Positions 27,675 to 35,604 of a stretch of DNA of 64,000 nt are shown piece after piece; the stretch's first letter is position 1, and each line of letters opens with the position of its first letter. Both the position numbers and the translations under genes were made by a program. The stretch is taken from the NCBI RefSeq assembly GCF_019655055.1, contig NZ_BPFA01000005.1, positions 1-64,000 of the forward strand, in the 5' to 3' direction. The notes under the pieces are model-generated. The model was given only the letters and a program-made list of their open reading frames with translations, did not search any database and was not told the origin of the DNA. Origin of the DNA: Shewanella sp. MBTL60-112-B2. GTDB lineage: Bacteria > Pseudomonadota > Gammaproteobacteria > Enterobacterales > Shewanellaceae.

Positions 27675-28702
27675 AAGAGATAATGCTGCCGTATATTTTT
27701 ATTGTCTGGTTATTGTTCAAGTTCAAGGTGATCAAGTCTAGGCCGCGTAACTATTTTATTAGTGTGTTTGTGGGCTGCTTAATTGCACTCTCACTGTTTT
27801 TAGCGCACCGCTTTTATTCACCGGCGGATCTGACCAACTCAACGACGGTAAGAGCTCCTCATGCAATCCTCTCTCCTGCATTCGGGCAGCAGATAGATAA
27901 AGTTGCAATAGACCATAACCAGCAGGTAAACAAAGGCGATCTACTCTACACCTTAGTCGATGACAAGGTCAGCAGCGCAATCGATGAAATCAATGCACGC
28001 ATCAATGAGGTTGAACGCAGCATCGAAGCCACTGAAGTTAAGCTGGCGCAAGCAAAGCGTACTCATCAACGCAAAGCCAACCTTGGCGAGCATGTTAGCG
28101 AGCGCGACTTAGAAAATGCCGAGGATAACGTAGAGATAATCAAAGCTGAGCTTAAGGTGCAACACGCTCAGCTTGAGGTGCAATACGCCCAACTACGTAA
28201 GCAACAATTTGAACTCAAACGCCTTGAAGTTCGCGCCCCATTTGACGGCATGGTCACTCATGTTTATATCGCCGATGGCTCAAGAGTCGGTGCAATGCAC
28301 CTGTGGGATACTGGGCGTAAATTTGTCGAAATGCGCATTCCAGATCAATCCTTTGCCTATATTCAACCAGGTCAATTTGCCGAGTTTTATATTGATGCTT
28401 ACCCGGGGCAGATTTTTAGAGCTAGAGTACACAGCAAGGTTGAAGCCACAGGTGAAGCTCAAGGCGATATCTTACCCCGTGAGCAAATGGTATCGCGTCA
28501 TATCAACTTAGGCTCTATGCCTGTTGGCCGCACCGTAGTGCTAGAAATTGATGAGGCCACTATGGCGATGTTACCTATTGGCGCAACGGGGTCAGCATGG
28601 ATAAGCGCCGATAAACCTCTGTCGATATTAGGCTTTCTCGACATTATTGGCGGCGCAACCGTGCGCTTAACCGCGGTTAAGTCTTACCTTAATCCGCTTT
28701 AA
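27671..28702 (+). CDS. HlyD-family membrane fusion protein (YiaV-like)
   Basis: The 343-residue protein has one N-terminal inner-membrane helix (NYFISVFVGCLIALSLFLAHRFY), a split lipoyl/barrel-sandwich domain (VDHNQQVNKGDLLYTLVD and LEVRAPFDGMVTHVYIADGSRVG) around a long alpha-hairpin (about residues 105-185) and a beta-barrel domain. Such proteins link inner-membrane exporters to the outer membrane. No transporter or outer-membrane channel gene is adjacent; as in E. coli the DUF3302 partner is the only linked gene. A strong terminator follows. Confidence 0.9.
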   Translation: MKEIMLPYIFIVWLLFKFKVIKSRPRNYFISVFVGCLIALSLFLAHRFYSPADLTNSTTVRAPHAILSPAFGQQIDKVAIDHNQQVNKGDLLYTLVDDKVSSAIDEINARINEVERSIEATEVKLAQAKRTHQRKANLGEHVSERDLENAEDNVEIIKAELKVQHAQLEVQYAQLRKQQFELKRLEVRAPFDGMVTHVYIADGSRVGAMHLWDTGRKFVEMRIPDQSFAYIQPGQFAEFYIDAYPGQIFRARVHSKVEATGEAQGDILPREQMVSRHINLGSMPVGRTVVLEIDEATMAMLPIGATGSAWISADKPLSILGFLDIIGGATVRLTAVKSYLNPL

Positions 28703-28713
28703 CGCAATCAAAA

Positions 28714-28745
28714 ACAAAAAGCACAGCTTAGGCTGTGCTTTTTGT
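28714..28745. terminator. Bidirectional terminator
   Basis: ACAAAAAGCACAGC and its exact complement form a stem around a TTAG-type loop, flanked by A- and T-runs. It separates the HlyD-type gene from the convergent Bax-inhibitor-like gene. Confidence 0.92.
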
Positions 28746-28766
28746 TCAATCTCATTTCGTGCCAAA

Positions 28767-29447
28767 TTACGAGCGCAGTGATTCAATAAGATGCAAAAGA
28801 CGCATAAATAAATTAATAATGTGCACATACAGCATGCCACCAAAGTCTATCGCTTCATCTAAGGTTTCACCGTACTCACAAGCAACGGCCCAAGTGTAAC
28901 CAATGTAACCACACATGCTCAGTGCAGCAATCAAATGGATCATATCGTGACTGTGACCAAAGAACAGCAACCAAGTCAGCTCAACTGACACGATCCAACC
29001 ACCTACCACGCACAATACTTTACCAAAACTAACAAAGAGCTTAGGCACAATCGTTGCGGTAATAATCATTAGTAAGGTAATGCCTGCAGTGTACTCAACA
29101 GCTAACGCGACCTCTGCAGCAGTAAATCCTTGTAGGAATAGGCTCAAGGTAATACTGATACTCAAAGTCATCAGGTTGTAGCCTAAAAAACTAATCAAGG
29201 GCACCGGATACTTGAGCATAATCAAGCAGCCAGCCATTAATGAAGCAAACACAACTGCCAATAACACCCAAGGATTTATCCATTGCAGTATTTCAACTGG
29301 GAAATACGCAACAGCAAGATAGTTAATGCTAAAACCCCAAATTAGCACTAAACCAATCACTAAATTGAATACCCGTTTGCTTACAGGCCTGTCTTCTAAA
29401 AAGACGCCTGATAAATACCGATTCATACTGACTTCTGATCTTTGCAT
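28767..29447 (-). CDS. Bax inhibitor-1-like integral membrane protein
   Basis: The 226-residue protein contains seven hydrophobic helices. It ends in DFGGMLYVHIINLFMRLLHLIESLRS, which corresponds to the conserved C-terminal YLDIINLFLxLL signature of the BI-1/TMBIM (UPF0005) family. The N-terminus EDRPVSKRVFNLVIGLVLIWGFSIN also fits. Bacterial members are implicated as calcium or proton leak channels, but function here is not known. AAGGTAG lies just before the ATG at 29447. Confidence 0.75.
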   Translation of the reverse strand: MQRSEVSMNRYLSGVFLEDRPVSKRVFNLVIGLVLIWGFSINYLAVAYFPVEILQWINPWVLLAVVFASLMAGCLIMLKYPVPLISFLGYNLMTLSISITLSLFLQGFTAAEVALAVEYTAGITLLMIITATIVPKLFVSFGKVLCVVGGWIVSVELTWLLFFGHSHDMIHLIAALSMCGYIGYTWAVACEYGETLDEAIDFGGMLYVHIINLFMRLLHLIESLRS

Positions 29448-29675
29448 GCCAACTACCTTTTGACTAACACCAAGCGAATGCTATAAATTTCGCGTAGCTT
29501 AACTAAGGCAGTAGTTTAGCTATATAGCGGCGAATAACTTTTGCAGAACATATCAACAAACAAGGCATTAACTGCATAATACATATACAAAAATCATCTT
29601 TCTGCACTTCAAATCTTCCTAGGCTAACCTCTAAAGCCTGTTATTATTCAAACACGGCCTTTTATCGAGCTAGCT

Positions 29676-30497
29676 ATGATCACTTGGAAACATCAAATAG
29701 ACTCACTAAAGCACCTGATTGATTGGGTGTGGTATCTCGATGTTTCTGCTGACGACAACATTGATGCCATGCCGCAACTGGTGCCCAATGTGAATGCCCA
29801 TTATATCATTTCGCCCAGCCAACAGCCCTATCAATACACCAGTGCTAAAGCTCAGTTTTCAGGCAGTGGCAGCTACTTGCTTACAGCCAATACTCAGACT
29901 TTGATCCTTGATGATAAACCGCCACTGACCCGTTTAGGTTTTCGCTTTACTCCCACGGCGCTGTATCAACTTAAGCAACAGCAAGCTGGAGTTATCGACC
30001 AATGCGTAAAAATAGATTGGCTAGATGATTTACTGCCGCCTGAACGCTATCAAGCCTTAATAGCGCAAGCAAATAAAGAAACACTGCTACAGCAGGTTGA
30101 GCGAGATCTCAGCCCGCTGCTCACCATCGCAAAGTCTGACCCCACGGTAAACTTAGTTGAAAAGTCCTTACTCTTTATCGAACAAAGCAATGGCATGCTC
30201 AGCAGCGAGCATTTAGCCAAGCAGTGTTTTTGTACCAAACGCACCTTAGAGCGTGCCTTTAGCAAAGTGGTTGGCTTGAGCATTAAGCAATATCAAACCA
30301 TAGTGAAGTTTGAGGCATTGTTTACCCATCTATACCAGCATCCGTTAAATCCAGATTGGGCCGCTTTAGCCGATCAATATGGCTTTAGCGATCAGCCACA
30401 TTTGATCCGCCAGATGAAAAAGATCTTAGGCGTAACCCCAGCTGGTTACATCAGCGCACGGGATCTTGTTATCGATATTTATGGCGACTTTGAATAA
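29676..30497 (+). CDS. AraC-family regulator
   Basis: A 273-residue regulator with an N-terminal domain of the DUF6597 type (LKHLIDWVWYLDV...PQLVPNVNAHYII) and a C-terminal AraC HTH (about residues 165-265: LSSEHLAKQCFCTKRTLERAFSKVVGLSIKQYQTIVKF and WAALADQYGFSDQPHLIRQMKKILGVTPAGY). The ligand and targets are unknown; the GNAT gene 120 bp downstream is a possible partner. Confidence 0.87.
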   Translation: MITWKHQIDSLKHLIDWVWYLDVSADDNIDAMPQLVPNVNAHYIISPSQQPYQYTSAKAQFSGSGSYLLTANTQTLILDDKPPLTRLGFRFTPTALYQLKQQQAGVIDQCVKIDWLDDLLPPERYQALIAQANKETLLQQVERDLSPLLTIAKSDPTVNLVEKSLLFIEQSNGMLSSEHLAKQCFCTKRTLERAFSKVVGLSIKQYQTIVKFEALFTHLYQHPLNPDWAALADQYGFSDQPHLIRQMKKILGVTPAGYISARDLVIDIYGDFE

Positions 30498-30617
30498 TAA
30501 AGCTGTTTGCAGCAATTGGTTTGAGCAAACGTTAGCTGAAACTTGTCGCAAATGTTCAATCGCTAGCTTATTGGCCACGCTATGATGGGCGCATATTCAT
30601 TATTTAGGTAAGCAACA

Positions 30618-31199
30618 TTGTCGATTACACAATTTAAATTAGGCCAAGCAATCCCATTAACAGACTCGCTAACGATTGAGTTAATTAAGGCGAGTGATCT
30701 GAGTGAGATCATCACCATGCTGGACGATCCTAAGGTCGCAGAGTATTTGTTTTTCGCACCATCGCCAGTTGAGGTTTACCAAGGCTTCTTTAACCCGATT
30801 ATTGAAAACACCGCAGAGGCGATTAGCAAAGGCCAATGGCCAGAAAACATCACTGTCGTTATTCGCGATCTTAATGGTCAATATATGGGAATGGCTGGCT
30901 TGCCTGCGGTGATGTTTTTGCCTGGTAACTTTGAAGTTGGCTACCAGCTGCCAGTGCACGCTTGGGGTCAAGGTATTGCCACTGCGGCCTGCAAGTTTTT
31001 AACTCATCTTGCCTTTAGTGAGCTCGATGCCCATAAAGTGACTGCCGATTGCCACATTAGTAACACCGGCTCATATAAAACCATGCAAAAGTGCGGTTTT
31101 ATCCATGAAGGCAGCCAAAAGGATTACTACAAGCTAGCGAATGGCTTTGACGATCGCGTGCATTACGGCATCACCAAGGCGCAATTTCAGGCTTTATAA
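30618..31199 (+). CDS. GNAT-family N-acetyltransferase
   Basis: This 193-residue protein resembles RimJ/RimL-type GNAT enzymes. The acetyl-CoA binding region is YQLPVHAWGQGIATAACKFLTHLAF, followed by VTADCHISNTGSYKTMQKCGFIHEG, the usual motif A and B strands. The start is TTG preceded by AGGTAAG; no ATG precedes the conserved N-terminus. The acceptor, protein or small molecule, is not known. Confidence 0.85.
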   Translation: MSITQFKLGQAIPLTDSLTIELIKASDLSEIITMLDDPKVAEYLFFAPSPVEVYQGFFNPIIENTAEAISKGQWPENITVVIRDLNGQYMGMAGLPAVMFLPGNFEVGYQLPVHAWGQGIATAACKFLTHLAFSELDAHKVTADCHISNTGSYKTMQKCGFIHEGSQKDYYKLANGFDDRVHYGITKAQFQAL

Positions 31200-31365
31200 G
31201 CATGATTCTTACCCGCGCAGTTAATGCTTCAGCGCTGCTATAAAGGCGCTTTACCAAAGTCGAAATCGGTAAAACTTGGCATACTGTCGATTTAGCTTGG
31301 TATAAAAACCGTGATGAGTGTTAAAATCTTGGCCTATTGATTTTAGCCAACATAAAGGTAAGGCA

Positions 31366-31617
31366 ATGAACCCGATTCTTGCGATCTTAAAAGAACATAA
31401 CGTCAGTGATGAGCAAGCTAAAGAGCTGTTCCAAACACTAACTGAAAACCCAATGATGGCCATGGCGGTAATTGGTCAGCTAGGTATTCCACCTGAAAAA
31501 CTTCAACAACTTATGGGCCTTGTGATGCAAAACCCTGCCTTGATTAAAGAAGCGGTTGAAGAGCTAGGCTTAGACTTTTCTAAAGTTGAAGCAGCTAAAG
31601 CTCAACTGCAGAAGTAA
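31366..31617 (+). CDS. DUF2999 family small protein
   Basis: This 83-residue, mostly helical, soluble protein (MNPILAILKEHNVSDEQAKELFQTL...LGLDFSKVEAAKAQLQK) matches DUF2999, found mainly in Shewanella, Vibrio and relatives. The ATG at 31366 has AAGGTAAGG just before it; a longer frame starting at a GTG at 31318 is not supported by a ribosome site. Function unknown. It is followed by an unusually long terminator stem. Confidence 0.8.
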   Translation: MNPILAILKEHNVSDEQAKELFQTLTENPMMAMAVIGQLGIPPEKLQQLMGLVMQNPALIKEAVEELGLDFSKVEAAKAQLQK

Positions 31618-31640
31618 ATCTGCTGCAAACGCGAGTCTAC

Positions 31641-31684
31641 AGCCAATAAAAAGAGTAAGCTTAGGCTTACTCTTTTTATTGGCT
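31641..31684. terminator. Long perfect terminator hairpin
   Basis: A 20-bp perfect stem with a TTAG loop at 31661-31664 and internal A5/T5 tracts follows the DUF2999 gene. It could terminate transcription from either side. Confidence 0.92.
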
Positions 31685-31786
31685 AAACTGCAGTCTACTT
31701 ATTGATGATTTAGCTAGCGAACAAGGCTATTGATGCGCGCTCAAGGCTATAGTCAAGCCTTCAAGACAGTAGCAATACAGCTTTAT

Positions 31787-32040
31787 TTAATCACCTTTAG
31801 CAGTAATCAACTTAGCTTCAGGGAAAGTAGGAATATTCAGTTCATTAGGTAAACTAAATAGCTCTGCATCAACCACATCATAGCCGTCTGCGGCATCACT
31901 AACTTCCTGGTCTTACCAATATCTATATACATTTGTGTCGGCTCAGCAATGGTCGCTAGAGCATCACTAAAAGCGCTAATTTCATCTTTTCAATAAACTG
32001 CCATCATCACTCACTAAGAGCAAAATCAGCCGTTTATGAC
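31787..32040 (-). pseudogene. Frameshifted remnant of an unknown gene
   Basis: On the minus strand coding-like sequence reads in three successive frames: RLILLLVSDDGSLLKR, then EISAFSDALATIAEPTQMYI, then SDAADGYDVVDAELFSLPNE and on to a TAA at 31787. The pieces look like one protein broken by at least two frameshifts. The family is not recognised. The remaining intergenic sequence up to the riboswitch shows nothing else. Confidence 0.5.
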
Positions 32041-32142
32041 TACCGCTCGACTACAACAAAAGCTTGAGCTAGTGCACACTTCCTAGCAGGCTGCTTGCGC
32101 TGTTTCTGCAGCCGCGTACAATCCGCGCCAACAATTTATTGT

Positions 32143-32207
32143 GCTGTATATCGCTGGAAATTTGGTCCAGAAGTCTCTACCACAAGACCTAATCTTGTGA
32201 CTACAGC
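32143..32207 (+). ncRNA. Purine riboswitch aptamer, guanine type
   Basis: All three helices of the purine aptamer are present: P1 GCTGTA with TACAGC, P2 CTGGA with TCCAG around the loop AATTTGG, and P3 CACAAG with CTTGTG around the loop ACCTAAT. The conserved core AAGTCTCTACC sits in J2/3, and GACTAC in J3/1 places C at the specificity position (C74), indicating guanine or hypoxanthine rather than adenine. GG in L2 and CC in L3 allow the known loop-loop contact. It lies 138 bases before a purine permease. Confidence 0.92.
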
Positions 32208-32345
32208 TCAATCACCGTCCGTTGCCAAAGGTCTAAAACACTTGGCAGCCCAGTGGTATCCGCCAATAAATTTATTGAACTCTTAATGCATGAGCCCTGT
32301 GCTCACGCATGCACACAATAGCGCATCAATAAATAAGGCATCACA

Positions 32346-33716
32346 GTGGCGATCTCTAGCTTACTTCTACGTGCGGGACAGTCCCGCTTTATGGAAAACA
32401 CCTTCCAGCTTTCTAAGCGTAATGCCAATGTTGGCACCGAGCTATACGCAGGTTTTATTACCTTTTTAGCCATGAGTTATATTCTGGCGGTAAACCCAGC
32501 GATCTTAGGCAGCATTGACGGTATGGATAAAGGCGCGATCTTTACTGCGACTGCCTTAGCGGCAGCGCTCGCCACTTTAATCATGGGCTTTTTCGGTAAT
32601 TATCCGGTAATGCTTGCGCCAGGGATGAGCATGAATGGTTTCTTTAAAGGCATGCTCGCCTCAAGCTCTGTGGCGCTGATTTGGCATGAAGCGCTGTTCG
32701 GAATTTTCTTGTCGGGTATCGTCTATCTGATCTTCTCAATGACTAAGATCCGCAAACAGATGATTGAGTCGATCCCTGAAGATCTTAAGCTCGCCATCAC
32801 AGTATCTTTAGGCCTGTTCATCGCCTTTTTAGGCTTAAAAAATGCCGGCATTATTGTTGCTAACCCCGTGGTGCTGGTGAGCATGGGAGATATCACTCAG
32901 CCACAAGTTGCCATCGCCTTTATCAGTTTATTTGTCGCCGTCGGCTGCATGGTGCGCAATATTAAGCTGGCCACCTTTATCGCCTTCATGACCTCGATTA
33001 CCTTAACGCTCATTAGTGATGCAGTACTTGGAACCCAATATGCGCCTATTCCTGAAAACTGGTTTAGCGTACCGCCAAGCATCGAGCCTAGCTTTGGTAA
33101 GGTATTTAACTTTGAGTTTTTAACCGTCGATAAGCTATTTGATCTGCTGTTTATCGTAATTATTTTCTTTATCGTCGACTTCTTCGATGGCTTATCGACG
33201 ATTGTCGGTGTCGGCAAAGATGCAGGTATTATCGATAAAGATGGCAAGGTACCCAATGCGCGCTCAGCATTAGTGGCGGATGCGGGCGGCACGGTTATTG
33301 GTAGCGTATTAGGCACCACTTCTATCACCGCGTTTTCTGAGTCGGGTATTGCCTCGGCGCAAGGGGCTAAAACAGGACTAGCGGCGGTGGCAACTGCCTG
33401 TTTGTTCCTGTTGGCACTATTTTGCTACCCAGTGTTCTCTATGTTTTCTACCGCTATTGTCGCCCCTGCGATGATCGTAGTGGGCATTTACATGGTTGGC
33501 CGCTTAGGTCATATCAATTGGGATCATAAGCCTTCATGTATCGCCGCCTTCTTCACCGTAATGTTTACCATTTTAAGCTTCTCACCGGCTAACGGTATGG
33601 CCATGGGCTTTATCAGCTATGCGTTTGCTATGCTAGTAGCAGGTAAAGGCCTTGAAGTGCATCCAATTATCTATGGCTTATCACTGATTTTTATCGCCTA
33701 TCTAGTGATGCTTTAA
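32346..33716 (+). CDS. NCS2-type purine (guanine/hypoxanthine) permease
   Basis: This 456-residue protein has about 12-14 membrane segments and matches the AzgA-like NCS2 branch (GhxP/AdeP): GTELYAGFITFLAMSYILAVNPAIL, LAPGMSMNGFFKGML, DFFDGLSTIVGVGKDAGI and GTTSITAFSESGIASAQGAKTGLAAV. It should import a purine base with protons. The start is GTG with AAGG 8 bases upstream; an ATG at 32391 has no ribosome site. The guanine-type riboswitch upstream supports guanine or hypoxanthine as substrate and implies ligand-dependent repression. Confidence 0.92.
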   Translation: MAISSLLLRAGQSRFMENTFQLSKRNANVGTELYAGFITFLAMSYILAVNPAILGSIDGMDKGAIFTATALAAALATLIMGFFGNYPVMLAPGMSMNGFFKGMLASSSVALIWHEALFGIFLSGIVYLIFSMTKIRKQMIESIPEDLKLAITVSLGLFIAFLGLKNAGIIVANPVVLVSMGDITQPQVAIAFISLFVAVGCMVRNIKLATFIAFMTSITLTLISDAVLGTQYAPIPENWFSVPPSIEPSFGKVFNFEFLTVDKLFDLLFIVIIFFIVDFFDGLSTIVGVGKDAGIIDKDGKVPNARSALVADAGGTVIGSVLGTTSITAFSESGIASAQGAKTGLAAVATACLFLLALFCYPVFSMFSTAIVAPAMIVVGIYMVGRLGHINWDHKPSCIAAFFTVMFTILSFSPANGMAMGFISYAFAMLVAGKGLEVHPIIYGLSLIFIAYLVML

Positions 33717-33735
33717 CATAAGATACTGGCAATAA

Positions 33736-33762
33736 AAAAGGGTCTGCAATGCAGACCCTTTT
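33736..33762. terminator. Bidirectional terminator after the purine permease
   Basis: A perfect 12-bp stem (AAAAGGGTCTGC and complement) with a 3-base loop lies between the convergent permease and TerC/CBS genes, flanked by A- and T-runs. Confidence 0.92.
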
Positions 33763-33778
33763 CTTTACGCTAAACCAA

Positions 33779-35308
33779 TTAGCTTGCTAAATGACTCACC
33801 TTAACTAAGGACACTTTAAAGTCATCGGCTTCGACGATTTCAAATTTCAGCTTGGCAAATTCAACCACATCACTCACCTTAGGAATGGTTGAGTTCACTG
33901 CCAACAATAGACCTGCTACGGTAATGTATTCCTGCTGCTTATCGATTAGTCCTATGGTCTCTAAACGCGATTCTAAGTCATGCAGTGAGGTAGACCCCTT
34001 AACCAACCAGCCGTCGTTACATACACTGATCTCTGGCGTTTCACCAATATCTGGGAACTCACCCACAATCGACTCAAGCAAGTCGTGTAGGGTCACAATA
34101 CCTTGAATGCTACCAAACTCATCGGCAAGCACCGCCATACCCGCTCTAGACTCCCTAAAGCCATCAAGTAGACGAATCACGTTGATGCTATCTGGCACGA
34201 TATAGGCAGGGAAAGCGGCTGCGATATCCGCTAGGTTTTCACCCGCTTCAATGCCTAGCAATAAGTCTTTACTGCGCACGATACCGACTAGGTTATCTAA
34301 CGAGCCACTGCATACCGGGAAGTTTTGGTGGCGACTGTCTTTAATCGTTTGTTTAATCTTATCGGTGCAGTCCTCTGTATTTAACCAAACCGTCTCACTT
34401 CTTTGAGTCATCACTGTGCGCACATTACGCTCTGATAGCGATAATACACCGGTGACCATCTCACGCTCAGCATCTCCAAAGCTAACAGGCGCAGGCTCTG
34501 CGCCTTCGTCGTCATCATGGACGTTGTAATGCTTATTACCCATCAAGCGGAAAATGGCTTCAGTCGTACGTTGGCGCAGCGGCACACGCTCAGCATGCTT
34601 TGCATGGCTTGAGCTAATCATTTGGTTAAACATTTCAATCAAAATTGAGAAACCAATCGCTGCGTATAGGTAGCCTTTAGGAATATGTACCCCAAAACCT
34701 TCTGCTACCAGAATAAAGCCAATCATCAACAAGAAGCTTAAACACAATACGATAACCGTTGGGTGAGCGTTAACGAAGTTAGTGATCGCCTTAGACGCTA
34801 ACAACATCACAATCATAGACACGATAACCGCAATCATCATCACAGTTAAACTGTCGACCATACCCACTGCGGTAATAATTGAATCAAGTGAGAATACCGC
34901 ATCAAGCGCTAAGATCTGCGCGATGATCACTCCAAAACTGGCATAGACATTAGCGCCTTGCTGTTGGTGCAAATCTCCTTCAAAGCGCTCATGTAATTCA
35001 TGGGTTGCTTTAAATAACAGGAACAGACCACCTGTGATTAAAATCAGATCTCGGGTTGAGAAGCTGAGATCGTAAATACTGAACAGAGGCTGAGTTAATG
35101 TGACTAACCAAGACACAATACTCAGTAGGCCTAATCGCATAATAAGCGCGAGCGACAATCCGATGGTTCTTGCCTTGTCTCTTTGTTCTGGCGGAAGCTT
35201 TTTAACTAGAATTGCAATAAAAACGAGGTTATCGATACCCAGTACGATCTCGATAATAATTAAGGTAATTAAACCAATCCAAATTTGGGGTTCAAGCAGA
35301 AATTCCAT
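33779..35308 (-). CDS. TerC-family membrane protein with CBS and CorC domains (YoaE-like)
   Basis: The 509-residue protein has an N-terminal TerC domain of about seven helices ([29 protein letters not shown] with the family Glu and Asp residues, about residues 10-240). It continues with two CBS domains ([15 protein letters not shown] to the [25 protein letters not shown] region, about 290-420) and a C-terminal CorC_HlyC domain (about 430-505). This matches E. coli YoaE/YegH. TerC proteins are now linked to metal (Mn) export; CBS domains may sense nucleotides. A hairpin lies just before the start. Confidence 0.9.
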   Translation of the reverse strand: MEFLLEPQIWIGLITLIIIEIVLGIDNLVFIAILVKKLPPEQRDKARTIGLSLALIMRLGLLSIVSWLVTLTQPLFSIYDLSFSTRDLILITGGLFLLFKATHELHERFEGDLHQQQGANVYASFGVIIAQILALDAVFSLDSIITAVGMVDSLTVMMIAVIVSMIVMLLASKAITNFVNAHPTVIVLCLSFLLMIGFILVAEGFGVHIPKGYLYAAIGFSILIEMFNQMISSSHAKHAERVPLRQRTTEAIFRLMGNKHYNVHDDDEGAEPAPVSFGDAEREMVTGVLSLSERNVRTVMTQRSETVWLNTEDCTDKIKQTIKDSRHQNFPVCSGSLDNLVGIVRSKDLLLGIEAGENLADIAAAFPAYIVPDSINVIRLLDGFRESRAGMAVLADEFGSIQGIVTLHDLLESIVGEFPDIGETPEISVCNDGWLVKGSTSLHDLESRLETIGLIDKQQEYITVAGLLLAVNSTIPKVSDVVEFAKLKFEIVEADDFKVSLVKVSHLAS

Positions 35309-35324
35309 CGTGTGTTTTCATTTG

Positions 35325-35355
35325 CCAAAGGCCGGTGCTGTTAGCACCAGTTTGG
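35325..35355 (-). other. Leader hairpin before the TerC/CBS gene
   Basis: CCAAA and TTTGG enclose a second stem GGTGCT/AGCACC with a small loop, ending 16 bases before the start codon on the minus strand. No T-run follows. It is not a recognisable yybP-ykoY manganese aptamer, although that class precedes some TerC genes. Confidence 0.5.
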
Positions 35356-35547
35356 TCAATAGCTCCAAAATATAACGCATTAATAAAAGTTAAACGCATT
35401 TATATGGGAGAATTAACAAAAACGATAATTAATTAAACTTTAACTTTGGATTTTTCACCACAAAGCGTCCCTATGTTTCCAATAGAAAAACCTGATAAAC
35501 AATTTAAGCCTTTATTAAGCTGCCTCTATGGCTGTCCACTAAACAGC

Positions 35548-35582
35548 AAAAAGGCCAAGTGAAAATCCCTCGGCCTTTTTAA
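35548..35582 (-). terminator. Terminator of the duplicated-domain lipoprotein gene
   Basis: AAAAAGGCC and GGCCTTTTT pair around a 15-base loop, 23 bp after the stop codon at 35605. The T-run on the minus strand fits leftward termination. Confidence 0.8.
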
Positions 35583-35604
35583 AAATGACGTGACTAAATA
35601 GTGA

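Noticed and set aside
32897..33328. 143-codon minus-strand frame opposite the purine permease
   Set aside because: Antisense shadow of a conserved membrane protein; no independent support.
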